DNA of 39,337 nucleotides from Planctomycetota bacterium (GTDB lineage Bacteria; Planctomycetota; B129-G9; JAJDCN01), in NCBI GenBank assembly GCA_029260815.1, contig JAJDCN010000144.1, positions 1 through 39,337 on the forward strand, in the 5' to 3' direction. The translations under genes were made by a program, and so were the position numbers. This document shows positions 1 to 9,127 of the stretch, in pieces. The stretch's first letter is position 1; every line of letters starts with the position of its first letter. Under the pieces are notes generated by a model. It worked only from the letters and a program-made list of their open reading frames with translations. It ran no database searches and was not told where the DNA came from.

Positions 1-2
1 TG

Positions 3-17
3 CCCCCCCCCCCCCCC
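3..17. repeat. Homopolymer C tract of 15
   Basis: Fifteen consecutive C residues lie two bases from the window start. This could be a real phase-variable or slippage-prone tract. It could also be an assembly or contig-edge artefact, and position alone cannot separate the two. A comparable 11-G run lies at 23233-23243. Confidence 0.6.
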
Positions 18-76
18 GGATTTTACCGGCCGTTATAAGAGGATCTGGCTAGCACACGGAAAAGGTGTTCGGACCC

Positions 77-134
77 GATTCTTTCCAACCGCCGCGAGCG
101 CTTTGGCAGAGGAGGACGCGTGGCTCAGAATGAC
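77..134 (-). repeat. Degenerate copy of dispersed palindromic repeat
   Basis: Read on the minus strand, this segment starts with GTCATTCTGAGC and ends with GAAAGAATC. Those are the two ends of a widespread dispersed element that usually reads GTCATTCTGAGCGAAGCGAAGAATC, but here about 30 extra bases lie between them. A second, better copy is at 23294-23384. Assignment rests on pattern memory of this element in many bacterial genomes; no protein is supported here. Confidence 0.4.
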
Positions 135-142
135 AAAACAAT

Positions 143-178
143 GAGGTGCCTTGGACATGGCTTCGGTTTTGGCACCTC
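143..178. repeat. 8-bp inverted repeat in leader region
   Basis: GAGGTGCC (143-150) and GGCACCTC (171-178) are perfect inverted arms around a 20-base loop. No T-tract follows, so it is not a clear terminator. The rest of 1-288 shows no credible gene. Confidence 0.4.
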
Positions 179-288
179 GAAAAGCCAAGATCAGCGAGCT
201 TTCCGCGAACCAAACCGGTGTCGCAACCGCAACGCGACTTCGCGGGCAATAGAAGCGGAACCTCTCCGTCCGCTATGACCGTTTTTCC

Positions 289-316
289 TTGACTGTACGG
301 CGGGCGGTGATACCAT
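289..316 (+). promoter_or_regulatory. Probable sigma-70 promoter for aroA-glyQ-glyS
   Basis: TTGACT (289-294) and TACCAT (311-316) are separated by 16 bases. A transcript would start near 323, before the ribosome binding site at 339-343. This favours the TTG at 349 as the aroA start, because the more upstream TTG at 289 is itself part of the -35 box. Confidence 0.45.
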
Positions 317-348
317 TTTGGGTTTGGATTCTGATTCTGGAGGCTTAC

Positions 349-1620
349 TTGGCAAACCGGTCAAAAACGGCCCGCATGGTCAATGGCGTAGTCCGCATCC
401 ACGGCTCCAAAAGCATCACCCATCGGGCACTGATGATGGGCGCCATGGCCGAGGGCGTCACCCACGTACGCAACGCCCTGTTCTGCGACGACACCTTTGT
501 GACGGCTGACGCGTTGCGAACCCTGGGCTTCCAGGTGGACGTATCCCGGGCGGCGGGTGAATTCATCATCAAGGGCCTGGGCGGCGCACTCCCCGGAGGC
601 CACGAGACGTTGGACCTGGACAACTGCGGCACGGCGCTACGGTTTCTGTGCGCCTTTCTGTGCGCCGGAGGCGGAAACTTCGTGGTCGATGGAAACGAAC
701 GGATGCGCAAGCGCCCAATCAAGGGACTGGTCCAGGCTCTGATCGCCCTGGGGCCGGATATCGAATACCAGGGCGATGAGGGCTGCCCACCGGTAAAGAT
801 TGCCTCCGACGGCATCAAGGGCGGCCACGTGGTGCTGGACTCCTCCCAGAGCAGCCAATATCTCTCGTCCGTTCTGCTCAGCGCGCCCTACGCGGCACGG
901 GACGTGAAGGTGGACATCGATTACGTACTGGTCAGCCGCCCCTACGTGGATCTGACAATCTCCATGATGCGCGAGTTCGGCGTGATCGTCCGACGCCGCG
1001 GCTACGAACAGTTCGTCGTCCGCTGCCGCCAAACCTACCAGGGCGCCGACTACCGCGTCGAGGGCGATATGACCGCTGCCTGCTACCTGTTCGCCGCCGC
1101 GGCGATCACCGGCGGACACGTCCGCGTGGAGGGCATCAACCCCTACGGCGAACAGGGCGACGTCAAGTTCCTGGACATCCTCGAAGAAATGGGCTGCTCG
1201 GTCAAAGCCGAGGCCCGCGCCGTGGAGGTGACCGGTGGACCGCTCAAAGGCGTGCACGTGGACATGGGCGACATGCCCGACGTGATCCCCACCCTGGCGG
1301 TGGTGGCGGCCATGGCCGACGGACCGACGCGCATGACCCACACCCGGCGCCTGCAAATCAAGGAAATTAACCGCGCCCGCGCGCTGGTGGAAGAGATGAA
1401 TAAGGTCGGCATCGCCGTCACCGAAGAAGACGACACGCTGACCGTGCAACCGGGACCGATCGAGGCCGCACAGTTGGACGCGCACGGTGACCACCGCATG
1501 GCCATGAGCCTCGGACTGTTGGGCCTGGTCAATGACGAGGTCGAGCTGAACGGGCGCGACGCGGTGACCAAGAGCTTCCCGGGCTTTTTCGAGATCCTGG
1601 AGGAAATTACCCATTCATGA
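349..1620 (+). CDS. aroA: 3-phosphoshikimate 1-carboxyvinyltransferase (EPSP synthase)
   Basis: This cytoplasmic enzyme joins shikimate-3-phosphate and phosphoenolpyruvate, the sixth step of the shikimate pathway to aromatic amino acids. Family motifs are clear: KSITHRAL near the start, the PEP-loop [35 protein letters not shown] and a closing KSFPGFFE. I start it at TTG 349, giving 423 aa (E. coli enzyme 427), because GGAGG at 339-343 sits five bases upstream. A 443-aa version from 289 would add a hydrophobic, non-homologous tail and overlap the promoter. The loop residue equivalent to Pro101 of the E. coli enzyme is Phe; I draw no glyphosate conclusion from that. Its stop overlaps glyQ by four bases, so the genes are probably co-transcribed and translationally coupled. 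Confidence 0.96.
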   Translation: MANRSKTARMVNGVVRIHGSKSITHRALMMGAMAEGVTHVRNALFCDDTFVTADALRTLGFQVDVSRAAGEFIIKGLGGALPGGHETLDLDNCGTALRFLCAFLCAGGGNFVVDGNERMRKRPIKGLVQALIALGPDIEYQGDEGCPPVKIASDGIKGGHVVLDSSQSSQYLSSVLLSAPYAARDVKVDIDYVLVSRPYVDLTISMMREFGVIVRRRGYEQFVVRCRQTYQGADYRVEGDMTAACYLFAAAAITGGHVRVEGINPYGEQGDVKFLDILEEMGCSVKAEARAVEVTGGPLKGVHVDMGDMPDVIPTLAVVAAMADGPTRMTHTRRLQIKEINRARALVEEMNKVGIAVTEEDDTLTVQPGPIEAAQLDAHGDHRMAMSLGLLGLVNDEVELNGRDAVTKSFPGFFEILEEITHS

Positions 1621-2471
1621 CCTTTCAGGACATCATCCTGCGACTGCAAAAGTTCTGGTCCGATTACGGCTGCGTGATCGTTCAGCCCTACGACATCGAG
1701 GTCGGTGCCGGAACCTTTAACCCCGCCACCTTCCTGCGCGTCTTGGGACCCGAGCCGTGGAAAGCGGCCTACGTGGAACCCTCGCGCCGCCCGACTGACG
1801 GCCGCTACGGAGCCAATCCAAACCGCCTGCAACATTTCTATCAATTCCAGGTCGCCATTAAGCCGGCACCGGTCCACGCCCAGCAGGTCTATCTGGACTC
1901 CATTGCGGCTTTGGGCATCGACCTGGTCGCGCACGATGTGCGCTTTATCGAAGACGACTGGGAGTCTCCCACCCTGGGGGCCACGGGCCTGGGTTGGGAG
2001 GTGCAGCTCGACGGAATGGAAATCAGCCAGTTCACTTACTTCCAGCAATTCGGCGGAGTCGACCTGATGCCGATCACGCTGGAATTGACCTACGGGCTGG
2101 AGCGCCTGGCGATGTTCTCCCAGGGCGTCGCGTCGGTTTTTGACATCGAATGGACCCAGGGTGTACCCTACGGCGCGTATCATCATGAAACAGAAGTGCA
2201 GTTCTCCAAGTACAACTTCGAAGTTGCCGACACGGACATGCTGTTTCAACTGTTCGACCAATACGAAGCCGAGTCCAAGCGCCTGATCGAGATGGACCTG
2301 CCCCGTCCGGGCTACGACTACCTGCTCAAGTGCTCCCACGCATTCAACCTGCTGGACGCGCGGGAGGCCATCAGCGTCTCCCAGCGGGCCCGCTATATTG
2401 GCCGCGTGCGCGCCCTGGCGCGGGCCGTCGCCAAGACCCACCTGAAACTCCAAGAGGCCACCGATGCCTGA
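1617..2471 (+). CDS. glyQ: Glycyl-tRNA synthetase alpha subunit
   Basis: This is the catalytic subunit of the tetrameric (alpha2beta2) bacterial glycyl-tRNA synthetase, which activates glycine for transfer to tRNA-Gly. The 284-aa product is near the family length of about 300. It carries the hallmark N-terminal stretch [13 protein letters not shown], the segment [19 protein letters not shown], the [10 protein letters not shown]-like motif 2 ([15 protein letters not shown]) and the [18 protein letters not shown] region. Its ATG overlaps the aroA stop as ATGA, and its stop overlaps the glyS start by eight bases. Coupling with glyS is expected for equal subunit output; the aroA partner is less usual. 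No T-box leader is visible upstream. Confidence 0.97.
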   Translation: MTFQDIILRLQKFWSDYGCVIVQPYDIEVGAGTFNPATFLRVLGPEPWKAAYVEPSRRPTDGRYGANPNRLQHFYQFQVAIKPAPVHAQQVYLDSIAALGIDLVAHDVRFIEDDWESPTLGATGLGWEVQLDGMEISQFTYFQQFGGVDLMPITLELTYGLERLAMFSQGVASVFDIEWTQGVPYGAYHHETEVQFSKYNFEVADTDMLFQLFDQYEAESKRLIEMDLPRPGYDYLLKCSHAFNLLDAREAISVSQRARYIGRVRALARAVAKTHLKLQEATDA

Positions 2472-4617
2472 TCTGCTGTTGGAAATCGGCGCCGAGGAGA
2501 TCCCCGCGGGCTACATCCCCCCGGCCCTGGAAGCGCTGGCGGTCGGCATGGATCAACTGCTGACCGGAGCGCGCATCGGATACGATGGCGTCGAGAGCCT
2601 GCGCGTGCTGGCCACGCCGCGACGGCTGACCTTGTTTGCCTCCGGCCTGATCGCAGCGCAGGAACCGATCACGGTGGAAGTTTCAGGACCCTCCAAGAAA
2701 GTCGCCTACGACGACCAAGGCAAGCCGGCCAAGCCCCTCATCGGCTTTTGTCGCTCCCAGGACGTGGCGTTGGACGCGGTGCGGATCAAGCAGACGCCCA
2801 AAGGGGACTATTGCGTGGTCGACAAGGCCGATCCCGGGCGCAAAACCGTCGAGGTCCTGGCCGAACAACTGCCCGGGTTGATCACGGGTCTGCCCTTTCC
2901 CAAGTCCATGTATTGGACCGAGCGGGCGCTGACCTTCGCCCGGCCGATCCGCAACCTGGTGGCCCTGTTGGGCGAGAAGTTTGTCCCATTCGAGATCGGT
3001 GGCGTGGCCGCAGGCCGCGAGACGGAAGGACATCCGTTTCTTGCGCCCGGCCGGATCGAGCTGAAGGATGCGGACCTGGAGACGTACAAGAAGAAGCTGG
3101 AAAAGGCGTACGTGCTGGTCGATCTGGAAGCGCGACGAGACCAACTGCAGCAGAAGATCGAGAAGCTCCTGAGCAAACACGGCAAGGGCGAAGTAGACAA
3201 CGATCTGCTGGACCAGGTCACGCTGCTGGTGGAGTGGCCCGGCGTGCTGGAAGGGGAGTTCGACAAAGCGTTTCTCGATCTTCCCGAAGAGATCCTGATC
3301 GAGTCCATGCGCTACCACCAGCGCTTCTTCCCGGTGCGCGACGCGGGGGACAAACTGGTTAACCGATTCGTCGCCGTCCACAACCGGACGGACAAACAAG
3401 CCAAAGCGATCCGCGGCGGGTGCGAGCGAGTACTCACCGCCCGGTTGGACGACGCTCGATTCTTCTGGGACCACGACCGGAAGGTTCCCTTGGAGGAGTT
3501 CGCCGGCCGGCTGAGCGGAATCGAATACCTCCAAGGGCTCGGTTCCGTGGCGGACAAGTCCATACGTTTGGCAACCTTGTGCCAAACGTTCAGTCGCCAC
3601 GTCCCGGCGCCGGGCTACAAGGGCGACGCGGAGAAGCATGCAACCGAGGCAGGCGGACTGTGCAAAGCGGACCTGCTGACCGAGATGGTCGGCGAATTCC
3701 CCAGGCTTCAGGGCATCATGGGCGGCTTCTACGCGCTGGAACAAAAGAAAAACCCGGAGGTGGTGCTGGCCATCGCCGAACATTACCTGCCGCGCAATCC
3801 GACCGATGCCCTGCCCAAAACGAAACTGGGCGTCGCGCTGTCTCTGGCGGACAAGTTCGATCACCTGGCCGGCTGCTTCGCGCTCAGCCTGAAACCGACC
3901 GGCTCCTCCGACCCGTTTGCTCTGCGTCGCGCAGCGATGGGAATTTTGCGTATCTTTCGCGCGCAACAGTTGGACATCGGCCTGGGGCAATGGGCGGTAG
4001 AGGCACTGGAGCAGATCCGTGGGCAGGTCGACTTCGATCTCGAAGCGGTGCGTTCCGCGGTCGTCGGGTTTGTCCTGGACCGGCTCGAGGAACAATACAT
4101 CCGCGACGGCGGGGACCGGGATCTGTTCGCGGCGTGCCGATTCAACCGCTCGGACAATCCGACAGACCTGGAGACTCGGATCACGGCGCTCAAAGAAGTG
4201 ACCGGGAAACCGAATTGGCCGTCGTTGCAGGAGTTGGCGGAGCGGACCTTCAACATCGCCAAGCCGATCGTACACGAAGAGCCCAGTTCGGTGGACGAGA
4301 GCCTGTTGGAAGTGGACGAAGAGCGCGCCGTGTGGAGAACATACAGGGAATGCCACGAATCCGTACAAAAGCTGTTCGACGAACAACGCTACGCCGAGGC
4401 TGCCGAGGCTTACGAAGCCGCTCTGGCCGAGCCAGTCCATTGGTTCTTCGACAAGGTCTTCGTTAACGTGGAGGACGAGCGGGTTCGCGCCAACCGCGTG
4501 TCAATCCTCAAGCACGTCAACCTGTTGTTCACGCGCAACTTTGCCAACCTGGCCGCCCTCCACGTACCGGAAGAGCTCAAACCACAGAGAGGGCGGAAAG
4601 GCTCCGCTCCTGGGTGA
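2464..4617 (+). CDS. glyS: Glycyl-tRNA synthetase beta subunit
   Basis: This is the 717-aa tRNA-recognising subunit that pairs with GlyQ. The N-terminus [19 protein letters not shown] matches the family closely. Further markers are TPRRL, the [11 protein letters not shown] segment, [12 protein letters not shown] and [13 protein letters not shown]. The C-terminus has a DALR-type anticodon-binding stretch ([18 protein letters not shown]). The length is slightly above the usual 690-700 aa, mainly through an extra charged tail. It starts inside the end of glyQ, consistent with translational coupling. About 150 bases without a gene follow before the next gene; they hold only a weak imperfect hairpin near 4700-4724 and no convincing terminator. 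Confidence 0.96.
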   Translation: MPDLLLEIGAEEIPAGYIPPALEALAVGMDQLLTGARIGYDGVESLRVLATPRRLTLFASGLIAAQEPITVEVSGPSKKVAYDDQGKPAKPLIGFCRSQDVALDAVRIKQTPKGDYCVVDKADPGRKTVEVLAEQLPGLITGLPFPKSMYWTERALTFARPIRNLVALLGEKFVPFEIGGVAAGRETEGHPFLAPGRIELKDADLETYKKKLEKAYVLVDLEARRDQLQQKIEKLLSKHGKGEVDNDLLDQVTLLVEWPGVLEGEFDKAFLDLPEEILIESMRYHQRFFPVRDAGDKLVNRFVAVHNRTDKQAKAIRGGCERVLTARLDDARFFWDHDRKVPLEEFAGRLSGIEYLQGLGSVADKSIRLATLCQTFSRHVPAPGYKGDAEKHATEAGGLCKADLLTEMVGEFPRLQGIMGGFYALEQKKNPEVVLAIAEHYLPRNPTDALPKTKLGVALSLADKFDHLAGCFALSLKPTGSSDPFALRRAAMGILRIFRAQQLDIGLGQWAVEALEQIRGQVDFDLEAVRSAVVGFVLDRLEEQYIRDGGDRDLFAACRFNRSDNPTDLETRITALKEVTGKPNWPSLQELAERTFNIAKPIVHEEPSSVDESLLEVDEERAVWRTYRECHESVQKLFDEQRYAEAAEAYEAALAEPVHWFFDKVFVNVEDERVRANRVSILKHVNLLFTRNFANLAALHVPEELKPQRGRKGSAPG

Positions 4618-4769
4618 TGCGAAGCAGCCGTTGCAGTAGGCAATCATTTTCTCCCGCGGTGAGCTCGTTGATTTCGGCCTTTCGAGCACAAAAATGTAGC
4701 TTAGGGTTTTAGCCCTGAACTAAGAGAACAATCTTAAAATCTTTTTGACCGCCCAACCGGTATTGCCAG

Positions 4770-6821
4770 ATGGACGAACACACGCTACGCGTTCTTGAAT
4801 TCGACAAAGTCCGTACAATGCTTCTGCGCTTCTGCGGATCGAGCTTGGGACGCGGGGAGGTGGAGCGCCTGGGGCCCGACAAAGACCCGGACCAAATCAA
4901 AATGTGTCTGGAAGAAACCACCCAGATGCGGCGCCTCCTGACCGAAACCGAGCGATTGCCTTTTGCCGGTCTGCGCGACATCACCGGGCCGCTGGAACAA
5001 ATCCACCGCCAGGGCCGTCCACCAGAGCCCGAGGTCTTCCGGGACATCTATGGCGTCCTGGTCGTCGCGCGAGACTTTATCCGCCTGTTCGGCGCGCTGG
5101 CCGCGGAGACCTATCCCCGCCTCCGAACGCTCGGCGAACAGTTGTACGACCTACACGGCCTGTACGACCTGATCGATCTGTACATCGACGCCCGCAATGT
5201 GATCCGCACCGAAAGCAGCGAACGCCTCAGCAGCATCCGACGCGCCATCGAGCAGTGCGAGGTCCGTATCCGCCAACGGGTCGAGCGCTACCTGCAAAAC
5301 AAGACGGTCCGCAAGGCACTCATGGAACCGCGGTTCGCGTTGCGCGACGGCCGGTGCGTTCTGCCGGTCCGACTGGAGCACAAGGGCTCCGTCCAGGGCA
5401 TCCTGCACGACACCTCCCACTCCGGCTCCACTGTCTACATCGAACCCACCGAGTTGGTGCAACTGGGCAACGAACTGAGCGAGCGGATGGCGGAGGAAGA
5501 AAAGGAAGAAACGCGCCTCCTGTGGGAACTGACCCTGCAAGTGCGCGACGAAGAGACACAGATCCATCACAATCTGGAGATTCTTGCACGCATCGAGTTG
5601 ACCTGGGCCAAGGCCTGTATGGCCGACACCTACGACATGGTCGCCCCACAGATGACCGACGACCGTGCACTGTCGATCACACAAGGCTGCCACCCGCTGC
5701 TGTTGGACATGGACGGGCCAGCGGTCCCCCTGAGCCTCCGCGTGGGAGAGGACTTCGATACCTTGGTGGTCACCGGCCCGAACACCGGCGGTAAGACCGT
5801 CGCGGTCAAGACCACTGGCCTGATCGCCCTAATGGCCCATTGCGGCATGCACGTGCCGGCCGCAACGCCAACCGTGATCCCCTACCTGTCCGGCATCTGG
5901 GCGGACATCGGCGACGAACAGAGCATCGAACAGTCTCTCTCCACCTTTTCCGCCCACGTCTCGCGGATCATCGCGATCCTGAAACACGCCGACGCGAAGT
6001 CGCTGGTCCTCATGGACGAGTTCGGCTCCGGCACCGACCCGGCAGAGGGCGCAGCCCTGGCCGAAGCGATCCTGGACAAGCTGGCCGAGCGAAGCGCGGC
6101 GGTAATCGTTACCACCCATATCGGCGACTTAAAAAGCTACGCCTACTCGCGCGCGCGCGCGGAAAACGCTTCCATGGAATTCGACGTCGCGTCCTTGAAG
6201 CCGACCTATCGACTGTCCATCGGACAGCCCGGTGCGAGCAACGCCATCACGATCGCTGCACGGTTGGGCATCGATTCGGAGGTCACCGGCGTCGCGCGGA
6301 CCCTCCTGGAACGGGATGTGAGCGAGGCCACCGACTTGATCCACCAAATGCAGGAATCCCGATCGGCCATCGAGAACGATCGAGAGGCCACCGCGAAAGC
6401 GCGCAAAGAGATCACAAAGCTCAAAAAAGAACAGGAGCGGCTCGTGCGGGAGGTGCGCACGAAAGAAAAAATGCTCTCCGATGAAGCCGAACGAATGATC
6501 GACGAGATCTTCAACAGCGCAATCGACAGCATCGCGGCTCCGCTGAATCAGCTTAAGGCCGGCCCCGCAGCCGTGGCGGACCAGGCTCAGCGATTGGAGA
6601 CGAAGCTGCGGGAGCAATTCGATCACACGCCCCTGGCCCGGCGGCGACAGGAATTAATCTCCGGACTGCACAAGAATGATTACGTCTACGTCCCGCGATT
6701 CGGCAAGGCATTGCGCGTCACGCGGGTGGACAAGAAGCGCCGCCGGCTGCATCTGACGGCCGACAACCTTCCGGTGGAGGTAGACTTCGACGACGTCTCC
6801 GCTGTTCCACCCGGACAATAA
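4770..6821 (+). CDS. mutS2: MutS2-family ATPase lacking the Smr domain
   Basis: This 683-aa homologue belongs to MutS2, a family linked to suppression of recombination and, in some bacteria, rescue of collided ribosomes. The N-terminus (TLRVLEFDKVRTML) and core are typical. Walker A GPNTGGKT is at residues 336-343, and Walker B LVLMDE followed by FGSGTDP is at about 412-424. A charged coiled-coil lies around 520-590, then a short KOW-like beta segment. MutS2 proteins are usually about 780 aa and end in an Smr nuclease domain. Here the protein stops directly after the KOW-like part, and no Smr sequence follows in any frame before the next gene at 6876. The ATPase should work, but the nuclease function must be absent or supplied by another protein. 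No strong ribosome binding site precedes the ATG. Confidence 0.92.
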   Translation: MDEHTLRVLEFDKVRTMLLRFCGSSLGRGEVERLGPDKDPDQIKMCLEETTQMRRLLTETERLPFAGLRDITGPLEQIHRQGRPPEPEVFRDIYGVLVVARDFIRLFGALAAETYPRLRTLGEQLYDLHGLYDLIDLYIDARNVIRTESSERLSSIRRAIEQCEVRIRQRVERYLQNKTVRKALMEPRFALRDGRCVLPVRLEHKGSVQGILHDTSHSGSTVYIEPTELVQLGNELSERMAEEEKEETRLLWELTLQVRDEETQIHHNLEILARIELTWAKACMADTYDMVAPQMTDDRALSITQGCHPLLLDMDGPAVPLSLRVGEDFDTLVVTGPNTGGKTVAVKTTGLIALMAHCGMHVPAATPTVIPYLSGIWADIGDEQSIEQSLSTFSAHVSRIIAILKHADAKSLVLMDEFGSGTDPAEGAALAEAILDKLAERSAAVIVTTHIGDLKSYAYSRARAENASMEFDVASLKPTYRLSIGQPGASNAITIAARLGIDSEVTGVARTLLERDVSEATDLIHQMQESRSAIENDREATAKARKEITKLKKEQERLVREVRTKEKMLSDEAERMIDEIFNSAIDSIAAPLNQLKAGPAAVADQAQRLETKLREQFDHTPLARRRQELISGLHKNDYVYVPRFGKALRVTRVDKKRRRLHLTADNLPVEVDFDDVSAVPPGQ

Positions 6822-6875
6822 ACGATTGGAAGACGCACGCCCAATGCGCTAGCATGTGGCACAAAAGGAGGCAGG

Positions 6876-8048
6876 ATGGGGCCAAAACGAGTTTTGGTGG
6901 TCTCCACTGCGGTCGGAGGCGGACACAAGGCGGCCGCGCGGGCGGTGGAGCAGGCGATCGCCGAGCGATACCCGGACGTGGCGGTGCGCAACATCGACGT
7001 GCTGGACTACGCCAGCCGACCCGTCGCGCACACCTACGCCTGGGCGTATCACTTTACCGCGGGCAAGGCGCCGATCGTCTGGGCCATGGTGTACGGCGGC
7101 ACCGACAAGCCGCTGGTATCCGGTGTCAACCAGGAAAACAAGCCACCGTTCTACACGATCTTTGATCCGTGGATCTACCGAAAATTCTTTCGTGAAATCG
7201 ACCGATTCAAACCGGACCAGATCGTCTGCACCCATTTCCTACCCGCCGACATCCTGCGCTATTACAAGAACAAAGATCGCCTCCGGGCCGGCGTCTCGGT
7301 AATCGTCACGGACTTCGGCCCCATGCACAGCTTCTGGTGCTCGCCCACGGCGGACCGATTCTTCGTCGCCACGGAGGAAGCGCGGCACCAACTGACCCAT
7401 GCGGGGATCCCGCCCGAGCGCGCGATCGTCTCGGGCATCCCGATCGCTCCGGTCTTTGCCACGGAACCGACGACCGATGCGATAGCCGCCGCGCGCGAAT
7501 GGCTGGGGCTCAAGGACAAGCGGCCCACAATCACGATCATGATCGGCGGCTGGCGTACCGGCGGGGTTGGACAGATGGCCGAGGCCCTGCTGGAGATCGA
7601 CAAGCCACTGAACGTCGTGTTCCTGGTCGGGCGCGACGCGGCGGTGGAGGCGCAGATGAAGGCACGCACCTGGCCGGACCGGCTGAACGTTACAGTCCAA
7701 GGCTTCACCGACCGGATGCACGATGTCATGCGCGTGACTGACCTGATGGTGACCAAGCCCGGCGGCCTGACCACCGCCGAGTGTCTCGCCAGTGAGACGG
7801 CCATGGCGGTGCTCTTCCCCGTGCCGGGGCAGGAAGATCGCAACAGCGACTGGTTGTTGGAACACGGCGCAGCCATCAAAGCCCAAAGCCTGACCGCTCT
7901 GAGCTACAAACTGGGCGATCTGCTCCAAGACCACCGACACCTCACAAAGCTTAAAGAAGCCGCCCGCGCCCAGGGCCGCCCGGACGCAGCCTACCGCGTG
8001 GCCGACGCCGTCTGCGACCCTCAAGCCGAAGCGACACCCGCGCCATGA
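6876..8048 (+). CDS. GT28-family glycosyltransferase (processive diacylglycerol glycosyltransferase-like)
   Basis: This 390-aa protein resembles MGDG synthase/UgtP enzymes, which transfer sugar from a nucleotide donor to diacylglycerol at the inner face of the cytoplasmic membrane. The N-terminal half has the family signature VVSTAVGGGHKAAARAV (about residues 7-23) and the CTHFLPADIL region. The C-terminal half has the GT28 donor-site elements IMIGGWRTGGVGQM and VTKPGGLTTAEC followed by PVPGQEDRNS. A strong AAAGGAGG lies just before the ATG. The stop overlaps the rhomboid start by four bases (ATGA), so the two may form a small membrane-related operon. The sugar donor and acceptor cannot be read from sequence. 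Confidence 0.88.
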   Translation: MGPKRVLVVSTAVGGGHKAAARAVEQAIAERYPDVAVRNIDVLDYASRPVAHTYAWAYHFTAGKAPIVWAMVYGGTDKPLVSGVNQENKPPFYTIFDPWIYRKFFREIDRFKPDQIVCTHFLPADILRYYKNKDRLRAGVSVIVTDFGPMHSFWCSPTADRFFVATEEARHQLTHAGIPPERAIVSGIPIAPVFATEPTTDAIAAAREWLGLKDKRPTITIMIGGWRTGGVGQMAEALLEIDKPLNVVFLVGRDAAVEAQMKARTWPDRLNVTVQGFTDRMHDVMRVTDLMVTKPGGLTTAECLASETAMAVLFPVPGQEDRNSDWLLEHGAAIKAQSLTALSYKLGDLLQDHRHLTKLKEAARAQGRPDAAYRVADAVCDPQAEATPAP

Positions 8049-9127
8049 TGATCATCCCCCTGCGCGCTGACAACCCCATGGAGCGCTATCCAATCGCCAA
8101 CTGGGTCATCATTGGTTTGAACGTTTTGATTTTCTTCGCCACGGTCAACGAGATCAATACCCCGCGGTGGTATGGTCCTGACCCGCTCGTGGACTACATT
8201 TTGAGCCCCCAACACATCACCCTCATGTCACTTGTAAGCTACGCATTTCTGCACGCAGACATCCTGCATCTTGCGGGCAATATGCTTTTTCTCTTCGTCT
8301 TCGGCAGCAACATCAACGCCCGGATGGGACACTTCCAATTCTCGGTGTGTTACCTCCTCCTCGGGATGTTCTCCGGTTTGATCCACTGCGCAGCGGACAG
8401 TCATTCCGTGATCGGCGCTTCCGGAGCCGTCTGCGGAATTACTGCCATGTTCGTCATCTGGTATCCCAAGTACCGTGTTCAGATGTGGTGGATGCTCTTT
8501 CTTTTCCGGACAGGCACCTTTTGGATGGCATCCATATGGGTCGTGTTGGCCTGGTTAATCCTCGACCTGTTGGGAGCCCTGGGCAGTTCTGGCGATGTTG
8601 CCTATATCGGACACCTGGGCGGCTATCTGGGTGGATTCCTGGCTGCGACGGGCGCTCTGTTTACAAGATTGGTCGAGCGCGATGGCGAAGATATTTTTAC
8701 TGGGCGCACTGCGCCGACTCTCACCCGACCAGAGTTTCGTTCATCAAAGAAGACGATTTCCCACGAAGATCCGATTCGTTTTGCCCTAACCACACACGAC
8801 GCCGCGGCCTTGCGGAAAGCCTATCGAAATTATCTGAAGAACCAATCCGTGCCACTAAGCGAGTTGGAACTGGAAAAAAAAGCTCTAAAACGAACGCTCG
8901 CTGCGCAGGATCACACACTGGGGCTGGCAGGACTGGAACGCCTGATCCATGGATACCCTCATGCGCCGGAGATGCCCGGCTGGCTGTTCAACGCTGCGAT
9001 GATCCACGCTCAGGGAAAAAACAAAACCAAGGCCGTTAACTTACTGGAGCAAATTGTACGTGACTTCCCCACATGGTCCAACCTGGATCAGGCGCAGAGC
9101 GCGCTCGCCAAGTTACGGGGAGCCTGA
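8045..9127 (+). CDS. Rhomboid-family intramembrane serine protease with C-terminal helical domain
   Basis: Rhomboids cut transmembrane substrates inside the lipid bilayer using a Ser-His dyad. The catalytic GASGAVCG motif places Ser at residue 126, and the paired His is at 190 in YIGHLGGYLGG. The supporting HLAGN motif (75-79) is present. About six membrane segments occupy residues 15-210. Residues 230-360 form a soluble, helical, TPR-like tail (WLFNAAMIHAQGKNKTKAV and surrounding), seen in some bacterial rhomboids and probably used for substrate or partner binding. It is translationally coupled to the GT28 gene. Its last 15 bases overlap the convergent glycosyltransferase gene. Substrates are unknown. 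Confidence 0.92.
   Translation: MMIIPLRADNPMERYPIANWVIIGLNVLIFFATVNEINTPRWYGPDPLVDYILSPQHITLMSLVSYAFLHADILHLAGNMLFLFVFGSNINARMGHFQFSVCYLLLGMFSGLIHCAADSHSVIGASGAVCGITAMFVIWYPKYRVQMWWMLFLFRTGTFWMASIWVVLAWLILDLLGALGSSGDVAYIGHLGGYLGGFLAATGALFTRLVERDGEDIFTGRTAPTLTRPEFRSSKKTISHEDPIRFALTTHDAAALRKAYRNYLKNQSVPLSELELEKKALKRTLAAQDHTLGLAGLERLIHGYPHAPEMPGWLFNAAMIHAQGKNKTKAVNLLEQIVRDFPTWSNLDQAQSALAKLRGA

Noticed and set aside
49-249. 66-aa minus-strand open frame at the window start
   Set aside because: It contains CHSEPR-type translation of a dispersed repeat and has no ribosome binding site or homology.
1-348. T-box or other riboswitch before the synthetase operon
   Set aside because: No T-box specifier/antiterminator motif or other conserved riboswitch core was seen; only one 8-bp inverted repeat.
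1143-2453. 436-aa minus-strand open frame across aroA and glyQ
   Set aside because: It crosses two well-supported genes and shows no family motif.
2683-4440. 585-aa open frame on the minus strand opposite glyS
   Set aside because: A shadow of high-GC coding sequence with no recognisable motif; glyS on the other strand is clear.
4700-4724. Terminator after glyS
   Set aside because: The CTTAGGG/CCCT hairpin is imperfect, bulged and not followed by a T-tract.
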